From contig NZ_BONY01000038.1 of the NCBI RefSeq assembly GCF_016862955.1, positions 30,099-94,098 on the forward strand: a stretch of 64,000 bases of DNA, in the 5' to 3' direction. The stretch comes from Rhizocola hellebori (GTDB lineage: Bacteria > Actinomycetota > Actinomycetes > Mycobacteriales > Micromonosporaceae). The position numbers and the translations under genes are program-made. Under the pieces are notes generated by a model. That model ran no database searches. It worked only from the letters and a program-made list of their open reading frames with translations, and was not told the origin of the DNA. This document shows, piece after piece, positions 50,703 through 60,800 of the stretch. How positions within the stretch are numbered: the first letter of the stretch is position 1; the number at the start of each line of letters is the position of its first letter.

Positions 50703-51443
50703 ATGATGAAGCTCGAAGATGTCGAGGGCGTGACCGTGGTCCGGATGGCCCACGGCAAGGTCAACGCCCTGGACCTGGAACTGTGTCAGGCCATCACCGC
50801 GACGTTCCGCGACCTGGCCACCGAGGCGCACAGGGGCATCGTGCTGACCGGTGACGGCTCGGCCTTCAGCGCGGGCGTCGACCTTTGGCGCATCGTTGAG
50901 GGCGGGCCTGATTACGTCGACGCCTTCATCCCGGCCCTCGTCGACGCCTTCACTTCGGTGCTCACCTGTGAAAAGCCGGTCGTCGCCGCCGTCAACGGGC
51001 ACGCCATCGCGGGCGGCTGCGTGCTGACCAGCTGCTGCGACCACCGGATCATGACCACCGGACGCGGCGGCATCGGCATCCCGGAACTGGTGGTGGGGGT
51101 ACCTTTCCCGGCCGCCGCCTTCGGCATCATGGCTCACGCGGTCGGCCCGCAGCGGGCACGCCAGATGGCCCTGTCCGGAAAGGTCTATTCGCCCGCCGAA
51201 GCGCTGGAGCTCGGCGTGGTCGACGAGCTCGCCGAGCCCGAAACCGTGCTGAGCTATGCGGTCTCGCACGCCGCGCGGCTTGCCACCACCATCCCGCAGG
51301 ACACCTTCCGCCTGCACAAAGCGCACGTGCGAGGGCTGACCCCCGCGCCGGACTACGACGCGGAGGTCACCCGGATCTGGCGGGAGCGCGCCGCCGACGG
51401 CTGGATAGCCGACTACATGGCGCGTGCCACCAAACGCCGCTGA
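50703..51443 (+). CDS. enoyl-CoA hydratase/isomerase family protein
   Basis: A 246-residue crotonase-fold protein: HGKVNALDLELCQAI, the oxyanion-hole text TGDGSAFSAGVDLWRI, KPVVAAVNGHAIAGGCVLTSCCDHRIM (second oxyanion Gly) and GIPELVVGVPFP (one of the two usual Glu). The second catalytic Glu of hydratases is not evident, so it may be an isomerase, hydrolase or other crotonase. Two Met codons start it (50703, 50706), with no ribosome site; the transcript may be leaderless. It converges on the mannanase gene with only 15 bp between stops and no obvious terminator. Confidence 0.85.
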   Translation: MMKLEDVEGVTVVRMAHGKVNALDLELCQAITATFRDLATEAHRGIVLTGDGSAFSAGVDLWRIVEGGPDYVDAFIPALVDAFTSVLTCEKPVVAAVNGHAIAGGCVLTSCCDHRIMTTGRGGIGIPELVVGVPFPAAAFGIMAHAVGPQRARQMALSGKVYSPAEALELGVVDELAEPETVLSYAVSHAARLATTIPQDTFRLHKAHVRGLTPAPDYDAEVTRIWRERAADGWIADYMARATKRR

Positions 51444-51458
51444 CTGTGCGGCAGTCGC

Positions 51459-53084
51459 CTACGCGGCGACCACCGCGCAGGTGAGCCCGTTGAGCTTGAA
51501 TCCGGTGGGAGCTGGGCTCGACGGGCCGTTGCCGGTGAAGGCCGGGGCCCAATTCGCCGCGGGCGCAAGGTTCGGCGCCCACGCCGGGGCGCGGACGGTG
51601 AAGGTGGGGGCCGCGAAGCTCCACGTCGCGTTCCAGCCGTTGCCCAGCGAGACGCCGCTGGGCGCGGTGAACGTCAGCACCCAGTTGCTGAACGTCGTGG
51701 ATCCGGTGTTGCGCACCGTGACGGTGGCGTTGAATCCGCCTCCCCACGTGGAATCCACCTTGTAACTCACCTGACACGACGAGCTGCCACTCGGTGACGG
51801 CGACACCGATGGTGAAGGTGACACCGAAGGCGAGGGCGACACCGACGGCGAGGGCGCTGAGGTGGGCGATGAGGTTGGCGGCGTACCTGCCGACTTGGCG
51901 ATCATATTGGCGGAGTGCTGACGGAAGACGTTCAGCTGGGCCGCGCCGAAGGTGGTGTCGAAGCCGCCCCCGCCGCTGCCATCCTTGTACCACCAGAAGC
52001 CGCTGCCGTCACCGCCGGCCGCCTCGAAGTCGGTATAGATCTGCGACCACCAGTTCGACCAGTCGGAGTGCACGTTCCACTCCCCCATGTAGAACGGCTT
52101 GCCGACCACGTTGTGCGAGTCCGCGATCCAAGCCCGGATAAGCGTTTTCGTGCGCGGAATATCCAGACCGGCCCAGCCCTCGGTGGGATAGGGATGCGCC
52201 GAGGTGAAGTCGATGGAAGGCGACTGGTGGATGAAGACGAACGGGTTGCCTTCGTTGCCACCGAAGCCGTAGCGCGACTCGTGCCCCTCCAGGCCCGCGC
52301 CGAGCAGGTGATTGCTATCGATGCTCTTGACGTGGGCGCCCATCTCGTCGACCCAGGCCCGCAGGGTGGCCCCGGAGGTGTTCTCGGCCTGGCTGACGTC
52401 CTGATAACGGGGCTCGTTCATCAGCTCCCAGGCGAAGATGGCCGGCTCGTCCTTGTACCTGATGCCGCTGTAATGGTTGACCCGGTTAAGCGCGTAGGTG
52501 ATGTAGTTCTTGTACGAGGTGAAGCAGCCCGGGCATTGCTGCTTGTTGAAGAACTTGGCCCGGCCGGGATGCCCACCGGTGAGGCCTTCCCACGCCAGCC
52601 GGGTGTCGATGCCGCCGTAGGCCTCCCAATAGTTCTCGAAGACCGGGATGAGCATGACGTTGTGCGCCTTAGCCGACTGGATCACATAGTCGAACAAGGC
52701 GAACTGCTGGTCGTTGTAGACGCCTTTGGAAGGCTCAAAACCGTGCCAGCTCTCATGGCTGAACATCCACAGCCGCAACACGGTCACCTTGTCGGCCTGC
52801 AGATGGGTGAAGTGCGCGTCGATGCGCGCCTTGTCCATGTAGGTGGTTTCGGTGTCGCCCCAGCTGCCGCCGTAGGTGAACACGTCGTAGGTGTTGGCGC
52901 CGGCGAAGTAGAAGGTCTTGCCGTTGAAGCAGAAGTGGATGCCACAACGCTGGGCGAACGTGGTGGCGGCGCCGGCTCGGGCGATCAGCATCACGCAGGC
53001 CATCGCGACCGCGAGCGCGATGGCGACAGCCAGCGCGACCGGGCGCAGCACGCGACGCGTGCCAAGAGCTAGGGGGACGTTCAT
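51459..53084 (-). CDS. secreted GH5 endo-beta-mannanase with CBM2
   Basis: A 541-residue enzyme: signal peptide ending near RAGA-AT, GH5 barrel at about 45-400 with acid/base Glu224 in WELMNEPRY and nucleophile Glu335 in YMGEWN, a Ser/Pro repeat linker (PSPSVSPSPSVSPSPS, about 415-440), and a C-terminal family 2 cellulose-binding module (CQVSYKVDSTWGGGFNATVTVRNTG, WNATW, CAVVA). The FAGANTYDVFTYGG and RLWMFSH text fits mannanases of GH5. It would cut plant mannans bound to cellulose outside the cell. GAGGTGAGCT ribosome site before ATG 53084. It shares a regulatory region with CebR-like boxes with the divergent esterase. Confidence 0.93.
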   Translation of the reverse strand: MNVPLALGTRRVLRPVALAVAIALAVAMACVMLIARAGAATTFAQRCGIHFCFNGKTFYFAGANTYDVFTYGGSWGDTETTYMDKARIDAHFTHLQADKVTVLRLWMFSHESWHGFEPSKGVYNDQQFALFDYVIQSAKAHNVMLIPVFENYWEAYGGIDTRLAWEGLTGGHPGRAKFFNKQQCPGCFTSYKNYITYALNRVNHYSGIRYKDEPAIFAWELMNEPRYQDVSQAENTSGATLRAWVDEMGAHVKSIDSNHLLGAGLEGHESRYGFGGNEGNPFVFIHQSPSIDFTSAHPYPTEGWAGLDIPRTKTLIRAWIADSHNVVGKPFYMGEWNVHSDWSNWWSQIYTDFEAAGGDGSGFWWYKDGSGGGGFDTTFGAAQLNVFRQHSANMIAKSAGTPPTSSPTSAPSPSVSPSPSVSPSPSVSPSPSGSSSCQVSYKVDSTWGGGFNATVTVRNTGSTTFSNWVLTFTAPSGVSLGNGWNATWSFAAPTFTVRAPAWAPNLAPAANWAPAFTGNGPSSPAPTGFKLNGLTCAVVAA

Positions 53085-53128
53085 AGCTCACCTCATAGCG
53101 GGTTAATGAACCGGTTAAGCCACGCTAA

Positions 53129-53142
53129 CGGGAGCGCTCCCA
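53129..53142. promoter_or_regulatory. CebR-like box 1
   Basis: CGGGAGCGCTCCCA matches the actinobacterial CebR (cellobiose-responsive LacI-type repressor) box TGGGAGCGCTCCCA at 13 of 14 positions. It lies 45 bp upstream of the mannanase start. Confidence 0.8.
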
Positions 53143-53200
53143 TGCAGTCAAGGGCGTCACTTCATGCACGCTTGACATCGCCGCGCAGCCGAGCGCATGG

Positions 53201-53214
53201 TGGGAGCGCTTCCA
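53201..53214. promoter_or_regulatory. CebR-like box 2
   Basis: TGGGAGCGCTTCCA matches the CebR box at 13 of 14 positions, 37 bp upstream of the esterase start. A TTGACA hexamer lies between the two boxes at 53172. Confidence 0.8.
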
Positions 53215-53250
53215 TCGAAGCTCTTGAACCCGTCCCACGGAGGCGCCCCC

Positions 53251-54888
53251 ATGTCTCGATCTTCACGAACCACCAGGTGGCCGACGCGCATCGCCACTGC
53301 CGTCGTCGCCGCCCTGGCCGCGACGTTCGCCTTGACCGTCATCGCGCCGTCGGCGGCCATGGCGGCCCCGCTGCGGATCATGCCGCTTGGCGACTCCATC
53401 ACCGGCGGACCCGGCTGCTGGCGGGCCCTGCTCTGGGATCGCTTGCAGCGCAACGGCTTCACCAACATCGACTTCGTCGGCACGCTGCCCGGCGGCGGCT
53501 GCTCGGTCGCCCACGACGGCGACAACGAGGGGCACGGCGGTTTTCTGGCCACCGGCATCGCCAACCAGAACCAGCTGCCGGGGTGGCTCTCCGCCACCCA
53601 GCCCGACATCGTCTTGATGCACCTGGGCACCAACGATGTCTGGAACAACGTCCCCGCCGCGACCATCATCGCCGCCTTCACCCGGCTGGTCGACCAGATG
53701 CGCGCCAGCAACGCGAGCATGAAGATCCTGGTCGCGCAGATCATCCCGATGGCCCCGAGTGGCTGCACCTGGTGCCCGCCCGGGGTCACCGCGCTCAACA
53801 ACGCCATCCCGGGCTGGGCCGCCGGGATGAGCACGGCACAATCACCGATCACGGTGGTCGACCAGTTCACCGGCTTCGACACGGTCGCGGACACCAACGG
53901 CGACGGGGTACACCCCGACGACTCGGGCTTCCAGAAGATCTCCGACCGGTGGTACCCGGCGCTGACCCCGCTTCTGGGAGGCCAGCCCACGCAACCGCCC
54001 GGAACGCCCGGCACGCCGGTGGCCTCCGGAGTCACCGCGTCTTCGGTCGCTCTGACGTGGACGGCATCCTCGGGAACGGTCACCGCCTATCAGATTGAGC
54101 GGTGCCAGGGCTCGGCCTGCACCAATTTCGTCCAAATTGGAACCTCGGCGACCGCGACGTTCCTCAACAACTCCGGCCTGACCGCAAGCACCACCTACCG
54201 ATACCGGGTGCGCGCCAGCAATTCGGCGGGGGCCTCGCCCTACTCCGGCATCGTCAACGTCACCACCACGAGCTCAACCGGTTGTGTACCCACCAACCTG
54301 ACCGTCACCGGCTCCGGCCCCTCTTCCATCACGCTGAGCTGGTCCCCGCCACCGGCATCGTGCAACACCGCGGGATACGACGTGTTCCGCGCCGCTGGCG
54401 CGAGCGGCGGCAGCTTCGCCCTGGTCGGCCAGCCGGTCAACCCGCCGTTCACCGACACCGGCCTGGCCTCGGCCTCCACCTTCCGGTACCAGGTAAGAGC
54501 GCGCGACACCCAGAACAACGTCGGCCCGTTCACCCCGGTCCTGGCCGCCACCACTACCAGCGGTGGGGGTTCGGGCGGCTGTTCGGCGACGCTGACCCTG
54601 CAAACCGGGTGGGGCAACGGTTACGTCATGCAGCCCAACACGGTGACCAACACCGGCACGTCGGCCATCACCGGCTGGACGGTCACCTTCGCGCTGCCGG
54701 CCGGGCACACCATCACCGGCTCCTGGAACGCGACCGTGACCATCAGCGGCCAAACCGTGACCGCGCGCGGAATCAGCGGCCAGAACGCCAGTCTCGGCGC
54801 AGGCGCCTCGACCACCTGGGGATTCCAGGCGACCCGGCCCAACGGCAACACGGCGGTGCCCTCCGGCGCCACCTGCACCAGCCCTTAG
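53251..54888 (+). CDS. secreted SGNH carbohydrate esterase with two FN3 domains and CBM2
   Basis: A 545-residue enzyme with GGAGG ribosome site and signal peptide ending near AAMA-AP. The SGNH domain (about 35-245) has PLGDSITGG (Ser49), GHGGFLATG, LGTNDVWNN and DGVHPDDSGFQK (Asp/His). Two fibronectin type III domains (about 255-345 and 350-440) and a Gly/Ser linker lead to a family 2 cellulose-binding module (about 450-545, CSATLTLQTGWGNGYVMQ, WNATVT, CTSP). The catalytic type resembles CE2/CE3-like acetylxylan esterases. It would remove acetyl groups from cellulose-bound hemicellulose and help the divergent mannanase. Two CebR-like boxes suggest cellobiose-responsive control. Confidence 0.9.
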   Translation: MSRSSRTTRWPTRIATAVVAALAATFALTVIAPSAAMAAPLRIMPLGDSITGGPGCWRALLWDRLQRNGFTNIDFVGTLPGGGCSVAHDGDNEGHGGFLATGIANQNQLPGWLSATQPDIVLMHLGTNDVWNNVPAATIIAAFTRLVDQMRASNASMKILVAQIIPMAPSGCTWCPPGVTALNNAIPGWAAGMSTAQSPITVVDQFTGFDTVADTNGDGVHPDDSGFQKISDRWYPALTPLLGGQPTQPPGTPGTPVASGVTASSVALTWTASSGTVTAYQIERCQGSACTNFVQIGTSATATFLNNSGLTASTTYRYRVRASNSAGASPYSGIVNVTTTSSTGCVPTNLTVTGSGPSSITLSWSPPPASCNTAGYDVFRAAGASGGSFALVGQPVNPPFTDTGLASASTFRYQVRARDTQNNVGPFTPVLAATTTSGGGSGGCSATLTLQTGWGNGYVMQPNTVTNTGTSAITGWTVTFALPAGHTITGSWNATVTISGQTVTARGISGQNASLGAGASTTWGFQATRPNGNTAVPSGATCTSP

Positions 54889-54895
54889 CACCCAA

Positions 54896-54929
54896 CCGGG
54901 TGACCTCCGCACCGGCGGAGGTCACCCGG
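54896..54929. terminator. bidirectional terminator
   Basis: Perfect 15-bp arms CCGGGTGACCTCCGC (54896-54910) and GCGGAGGTCACCCGG (54915-54929) with a 4-nt loop, directly abutting the stop of the convergent gene at 54930. Confidence 0.92.
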
Positions 54930-56102
54930 CTAGTGACAGCGCCAAATGACGCCCGCGTAGGGGATTTCTGTGCGGTGCCCGGTGACCACGGTCGTGTCGG
55001 CGGCGACGCTGTCGAGGACGACATGGGCTGAACCTGGCGGCGGCGGCAGCGTAATGAACGTGGTTCCGTCGGTCAGCACCCGCTGACCCTTGTTGTCCAA
55101 GCGCTGTCCGATGAACCAGCCGATGGCGCTGACCGACATCTCGCCTTCAAGCAGGATGTTGGGAAAGCGCCGGAATTCATGGGTCCGCGTGTTGAGGACG
55201 AAGGCATCGGGTTTGGAAGCCTCATCTTTCGCCGGGACCTGGCCACCGATCCATTCGCCACCCCCGACGGCCACCGCGACGCTCAGCCCGCCGGGGGTGG
55301 GCAGTGCCGAACCCTTGCCATCCGGCGTCCACAGATAGGGACCTCCCTGATAGCTGCCGGCCTGCGCGAAGCCCGCCGACCCCAGAACCCGGCCATCGTC
55401 GGTGACGACGGAGGCCATGCCGGAGTTGGCGCCGTCAGGCAGCGCCAGCTTTTCGGGTGCGCTGGTGAGCGAACGCCATCGCACCGGACGCCAGTGGCCC
55501 TCGAACAGCTGCGAGCCGGCTATCACCCCGGAGGCGTTGACGGAGGAAACGCGGGAGTCCTGGCTTTGCGGCAAGACCTGCAGCTTTCCGTTGGCATAGG
55601 CGAAGACGACGACGCCGGTGTTGCCGACCAGCCGGCCGACCACCATTCCCGAAGCGCTGATCGCATCGACATAGCCGCTGTTGCCGGCCGGAATGGGGAT
55701 CCTCTCGATCTTCCCGTCGCGCCAGATCGCGGGCTGGTGGCGGGCCACTTCCTCGGCGTTGCTGTCCTCGACCGTTCCGGCGAAATGCCTTCCGGTGGGA
55801 TCGGTATTGAAGGTCAGAAACCCAGCCGCGGTCTGGGCGACCTCGCACGCCGCCGGGTTGCCCGCCATCGACGGCGACGATGATGGCAGGGCCAACGGCG
55901 GGGCTTGCGGCCGCTGGCTTTGCAGGGCTATCGGCACCGCCGTGATCACTGCCAGCACAGCGATCGCGCTGCCCACATGGCGCACGCGACGGCGACGCCT
56001 CCCCGCCGTCATGGCCAGCCCGATGTCCACTGTGGACGGAGGCATCGGCTCCTCGGCCAACAGGGCCGGTAGGTGCCGGCCGAACTCTTCGTCAATATTC
56101 AT
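54930..56102 (-). CDS. membrane protein co-encoded with SigE-family sigma, HAF-like repeats
   Basis: A 390-residue protein. The N-terminal 40 residues (MNIDEEFGRHLPALLAEEPMPPSTVDIGLAM) resemble heads of sigma-linked membrane proteins; a basic stretch (GRRRRRVRH) precedes one transmembrane segment (about 43-60). The extracellular part has repeated short units of the HAF/beta-propeller sort (AIWRDGKIERIPIPAGNSGYVDAISASGMVVG, VSSVNASGVIAGS, PYLWTPDGKGSALPTPGG, FVLNTRTHEF). The gene begins 3 nt after the sigma stop, hence co-translation. Regulation of the sigma factor by sensing outside the membrane is inferred; there is no zinc anti-sigma motif. Confidence 0.78.
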   Translation of the reverse strand: MNIDEEFGRHLPALLAEEPMPPSTVDIGLAMTAGRRRRRVRHVGSAIAVLAVITAVPIALQSQRPQAPPLALPSSSPSMAGNPAACEVAQTAAGFLTFNTDPTGRHFAGTVEDSNAEEVARHQPAIWRDGKIERIPIPAGNSGYVDAISASGMVVGRLVGNTGVVVFAYANGKLQVLPQSQDSRVSSVNASGVIAGSQLFEGHWRPVRWRSLTSAPEKLALPDGANSGMASVVTDDGRVLGSAGFAQAGSYQGGPYLWTPDGKGSALPTPGGLSVAVAVGGGEWIGGQVPAKDEASKPDAFVLNTRTHEFRRFPNILLEGEMSVSAIGWFIGQRLDNKGQRVLTDGTTFITLPPPPGSAHVVLDSVAADTTVVTGHRTEIPYAGVIWRCH

Positions 56103-56105
56103 GGT

Positions 56106-56606
56106 TCACCCTCTCCCGGAAGCCACGGCGATCAGTTCGTCGCCGAGCAGACGACGCAGCTTCGCCAGCCCGTCGGCGGTTTGGCTCTTGACCGTTCCGG
56201 CCGAACAGCCCAACGCGGCAGCGGTGTCGTCGACCGACAGGTCGCTCAGAAACCGCAGCACGACCACGGCGCGTTGCCGTTTGGGCAGCTGCAGCAGGGC
56301 GGCCCGCAGGTCGAGCCGGGCCGCCGCGTCGTCGGATCGGGCAGCGGCCTCCGGGGCCTGTGCCACGAGCCGCACTTTCGCCCACGACCTGCGCCGCTCG
56401 TCGATGAACTCACGCAGCAGGATGGTGCGCAGGTACTGGTCGAGGTTGGCGACGTCGGCAAGCTTGCGCCAGCGCACGTAAAGCTTCGTGATCGCCTGCT
56501 GAACCAGGTCATCTGCTCGGTGCGCATCGCCACAGAGCAGAAAGGCCAGCCGGCGCAACGATTCCAGCCGCGCGCTGACGAAGTCGGTGTACTCGGCGTC
56601 TTTCAC
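56106..56606 (-). CDS. SigE-family ECF sigma factor
   Basis: A 166-residue protein of the actinobacterial SigE (SigE70-like) sigma group: region 2 ARLESLRRLAFLLCGDAHRADDLVQQAITKLYVRWRKLADVANLDQYLRTILLREFIDERRR (residues about 12-73), region 4 ALLQLPKRQRAVVVLRFLSDLSVDDTAAALGCSAGTVKSQTADGLAKLRRLL (about 103-155). Typically activated by surface or nutritional cues. It is transcribed ahead of the membrane protein with repeats. Same-strand YidC-like gene lies 53 bp upstream. Confidence 0.93.
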   Translation of the reverse strand: MKDAEYTDFVSARLESLRRLAFLLCGDAHRADDLVQQAITKLYVRWRKLADVANLDQYLRTILLREFIDERRRSWAKVRLVAQAPEAAARSDDAAARLDLRAALLQLPKRQRAVVVLRFLSDLSVDDTAAALGCSAGTVKSQTADGLAKLRRLLGDELIAVASGRG

Positions 56607-56659
56607 GCGACTATGACGTGGGCGGCCGGGCGGCGGGTTGGGTCATCGGCACAAGATAC

Positions 56660-57316
56660 TCAGCCCAGCCAGTGCCGCAGCGCGACCGTCTGCGCCACTG
56701 TCCACGCGGTGGTCGTCACCAGGTACAGGCTGGCGGCCAGCGGCACGAAGATGGCGAAAACGGTGGTGAGATAGGGAAGGATCTTCAGGAGCGGGTGGGG
56801 CTTCGCGCCGGGGGCCTGCAGTAGCCGCGATGACAGGTAGCCGATCGCGGCGAGCGTGACCAGCAGCAACACGAAGACGATCACCTGAGGACCGGTGGCG
56901 CCGAGCAGGTGTGCGCCCAGCGGGACGCCGAACATGGTCTGCTGCATGAGCAGGTTCGCCCCGCCACCCACGGTCGGGGAGACGAACAGCTGGTAGAGGG
57001 CGGCGAAGACCGGCATCGGCACCAGCATGGGCAGGCAGCCGCGAAACATCGCGCCGCCCTCCGTGCGGTAGAGGTCGCCCAGCTCGGTCTCCAATCGCTT
57101 GGGGCTGTTGACATAGCGCTCGCGCAACGCGGCCATTTTGGCCAGCAACGCGTTTCGGCGTTTGTCCGCTTTGTGCTGGGCGACTCCGACGGGTACCAGG
57201 ACCAGCCGCACCAATCCGGTGGCGATCACGATCGCAGCGGCGACGGGCAGGTGGGTGAGGCTGGCGAGGCCGGCGACGAGATAGTTCGCGGGCACGGCAA
57301 GAAAGTCAAAGGGCAT
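56660..57316 (-). CDS. YidC/Oxa1-family membrane protein insertase
   Basis: A 218-residue protein from ATG 57316 (GGAG ribosome site). It has about five hydrophobic segments and the Oxa1 core text TGLVRLVLVPVGVAQHKADKRRNALLAKMAALRERY, in which the Arg in the first core helix is the conserved groove residue, and FRGCLPMLVPMPVFAALYQLF. There is no large periplasmic domain or long C-tail, so it is a short YidC paralogue rather than the main housekeeping copy linked to rnpA/rpmH. By family it inserts proteins into the cytoplasmic membrane. A DUF6412 gene lies 49 bp upstream on the same strand, a pairing seen in other actinomycetes as I recall. Confidence 0.87.
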   Translation of the reverse strand: MPFDFLAVPANYLVAGLASLTHLPVAAAIVIATGLVRLVLVPVGVAQHKADKRRNALLAKMAALRERYVNSPKRLETELGDLYRTEGGAMFRGCLPMLVPMPVFAALYQLFVSPTVGGGANLLMQQTMFGVPLGAHLLGATGPQVIVFVLLLVTLAAIGYLSSRLLQAPGAKPHPLLKILPYLTTVFAIFVPLAASLYLVTTTAWTVAQTVALRHWLG

Positions 57317-57365
57317 GGCAGAACTCCAATGTGGACGAGACGGGAAAGGTTGACCTGACTGGATG

Positions 57366-57647
57366 TCAGGCGATTCCCGGAGCTCTCGGCCTGGGATGTC
57401 CCGCCGCGTCTGGATGGGCGTGCCGCAGATAGAGCACGCCAGCCGCACCCTCACGGCGGATAGAGCCGCCGTCGGCCGCGGCGATGTCGCTCAACGCGAC
57501 CCGGCTCAGCGCCACCGCGACGCAGACCGCCGCGACGGTGAGCGCCACGACACCGGCGAAGCCGCCCCCGGCCATGCTCGGCCCGATGGTCACCAGCAGC
57601 GCGAACAGTGCCAGGAGGCCTGTCCGGCGGAGCTGGAGGAGCAGCAT
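57366..57647 (-). CDS. DUF6412 family small membrane protein
   Basis: A 93-residue protein with two transmembrane segments (about 5-25 and 30-52) and the C-terminal text LRHAHPDAAGHPRPRAPG, the hallmark of DUF6412 as I remember it. No function is known. It is encoded upstream of the YidC-like gene on the same strand and may assist or be a substrate of it. ATG 57647; no strong ribosome site. Confidence 0.7.
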   Translation of the reverse strand: MLLLQLRRTGLLALFALLVTIGPSMAGGGFAGVVALTVAAVCVAVALSRVALSDIAAADGGSIRREGAAGVLYLRHAHPDAAGHPRPRAPGIA

Positions 57648-57706
57648 GGCCGCAGTTTAGTCGACACGGGCAAGGCAAGACCATCAAGTCTTTGCTCTAG
57701 TTTGGG

Positions 57707-57734
57707 TTGACTTTTGCGTCGATATTGCTAGCTT
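57707..57734 (+). promoter_or_regulatory. predicted promoter of the ThuA/sugar-dehydrogenase gene
   Basis: TTGACT (57707-57712) and TAGCTT (57729-57734) are 16 nt apart in a lower-G+C stretch about 80 bp before the start. Confidence 0.5.
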
Positions 57735-57812
57735 GTTTCGAAGAACTTGCATCCTTTGCATGCCGTCCTCCGGTCTCCGCTCAACCGGGTCTACCTGGCA
57801 AGGAGATCACCC

Positions 57813-60800
57813 GTGTCCGCACTGCGCCGAGTAATGCTCTGCGCGGTGTTGGTGGCGACCGCCCTCATCGCCCCGACGCCGACCCAAGCCGCTCCCTACA
57901 ACGTCCTCGTCTTCTCCAAGACCGCGGGCTTCCGGCACGACTCGATCGCCGCCGGCATCACCGCCATCCAGCAACTGGGCGCCGCGAACAACTTCACGGT
58001 CACCGCGACCGAGGACGCGGCCGCGTTCACCGACGCCAACCTGGCCAACTATGCGACCGTGGTCTGGCTGCACACCACCGGTGACGTGCTCGACGCCAAC
58101 CAGCAGGCGGCCTTCGAGCGGTATATCCGCGCCGGTCACGGCTACGCGGGCGTGCACTCCGCCGCCGACACCGAATACGGCTGGGCCTGGTACGGCAACC
58201 TCGTCGGCGCCTACTTCGCCGCCCACCCCGCGGGCACCCCGACCGCCACGGTCAAGGTCGAGGACCCGGCGCACAACTCCACCGCGCACCTGCCCGCGCG
58301 CTGGTCACGTCTGGACGAGCTGTACAACTTCCAGACCAACCCGCGATCCAGCGGCGCCCACGTGCTCGCCAGCCTGGACGAGCGCAGCTACAGCGGCGGC
58401 ACGATGGGGGCGGATCACCCGATCGCCTGGTGCAAGGCTTATGACGGTGGGCGGTCCTGGTACACGGGGCTGGGTCACACGATCGAGTCCTATAGCGACA
58501 CTGCGTTCCGCAACCACCTGCTGGGCGGGATCCAGACGAGCGCCGGGGTCGTCGGGGCGGACTGCAAGGCCTCGCTGACCGGGAGCTTCTCCAAGGTCAC
58601 GCTCGACAGCAACACGCAGAACCCGATGGAGCTCGACGTCGCCCCGGACGGGCGCGTCTTCTACATCGAGCGCGATGGCCGGGTGCAGATCATCAAGCCC
58701 GCGACCGGTACCACCGTCACCGCGATCTCGCTGAGCGTCTTCACCGGCAACGAGGACGGGCTGCTCGGCATCCGGCTCGATCCGAACTTCGCCAGCAACG
58801 GCTGGGTCTACCTCTACTACGCGCCGCCGGCCGGGGGCGCCCGAAATCAGATTTCCCGCTTCACCGTGGTCGGGGATTCGATCAGCCTTTCCAGCGAGGT
58901 GGTGCTGCTCCAGGTACCCACCCAAAGAAACACGTGCTGCCATGCGGGCGGCTCGATGACGTTCGACGCCGCCGGAAACCTCTATCTGGCAACGGGAGAC
59001 AACACCAACCCGTTCGAGTCCGACGGCTACGCGCCGCTGGACGAGCGCGCCGGGCGGCAGGACTTCGACTCGCAGCGCACCTCGGGCAACACCAATGACT
59101 TGCGGGGCAAGATAATCCGCATCCACCCCGAGGCCAACGGCACCTACACCATCCCCAGCGGCAACCTTTTCCCGGTGGGCACCGCGCTCACCAAGCCGGA
59201 AATCTTCGCGATGGGCTTCCGCAACCCCTTCCGCATCGGTACCGACAAGGCCACCAACACGCTTTACGTGGCCGACTACGGCCCGGACGCGGGCGCGGAA
59301 AACCCGAACCGGGGCCCCTCGGGAACGGTCGAATGGAACATCGTCACCGCGGGCAACTACGGCTGGCCCTACTGCCACGGCAACAACTACGCCTACAACG
59401 ACTGGACCTTCCCGTCCGGACCGAGCGGGCCGAAGTTCAACTGTGCCGCGCCGGTCAACAACTCCCCCAACAACACCGGCCTGCAGAACCTGCCCCCGGC
59501 CAGGGCCGCGACGGTCGACTATGACTACGATGGCAACCCGCTGTTCCCCGAGATCGGCGGCGGTGGCGCGCCCATGGGCGGCCCGGTCTACCGCTTCAAC
59601 GCCGCGCTGAACTCCGCCCGCAAATGGCCCGCCTACTGGGACGGCAAGGCGCTTTTCGGCGAGTGGAACCAGAACAAGATGTACACGATGCAGGTCACCC
59701 CGGACGGCAAGTCGCTGGTCGACATCAACCAGCTGCTGCCCGGGATAAATGTGTTGCGCCCCATGGATTTGGAGTTCGGGCCGGACGGCGCAATGTACCT
59801 GATCGAATGGGGCACCGGCTTCGGCGGCAACAACGCCGACTCCGGCATCTACCGAATCGATTACACCGTAGGCGACGCCGCGCCGATCGCGGTGGCCTCG
59901 GGCACCCCGACCTCGGGTCCGACGCCGCTGACCGTGAACTTCTCCTCCGCCGGCTCCAACGACCCGGGCGGTCAGCCGATCACCTACGCCTGGACCTTCG
60001 GCGACGGCGGCACCTCCACCGCCCAGAACCCTTCGCACACCTACGCCACGGCCGGCAACTACACCGCGCAGCTGACCGTGCGCGACCCGGGTGGGCAGAC
60101 CGGCGTGGCGAACGTGCCGATCACCGTGGGCAACACGGCTCCGATCGTCAACCTCACCTTCCCCGCGGACGGTGGCGTCTTCGGGTGGGGCGACCAGGTT
60201 CGTTACACCGCAACGGTCACCGACCCCGAGGACGGCACGGCCAACTGCTCGCGGATGGTGCTGCAGTACTACCTGGGCCATGACGAGCACGGTCACCCGA
60301 TCCAGAACTACACCGGCTGCTCGGGTCTGGTGCAGATCCCGGCCAGCTCTGGACACGGCGACGACTCCAACGTCTTCTCGGTCTTCGAAGCCGTCTACGC
60401 CGACAACGGCGGTCTGGTCGGCCGCAAGCTGATTCAGTTGCAGCCCAAGCGAAAGCAGGCCGAACACTTCACCTCGACCGGCCGCGCCCCGGGCGCGATC
60501 GGCGGCGGCGACCCCGGCGTGCAGCGCGAAACCGCCTCGGACCCGGCCGGTGGATTCCAGAACATCGGCTTCATCGAGGACGGCGACTACTGGTCGTTCA
60601 GCCCGGTCAACCTCACCAACATCACCGCGATCGGGTTCCGGGTCGCCTCCGCCGCCGCGGGCGGGCGCATCGAGGTGCGCACCGGGTCCGCGAGCGGCAC
60701 TCTGCTTGGCACAGCAACATTCGCGGCCACCGGCGGCTGGCAGACCTATATCGACGTTTCCACAGCAATCAATACGAGCACAGCCAGCGGCCCGCTCTTC

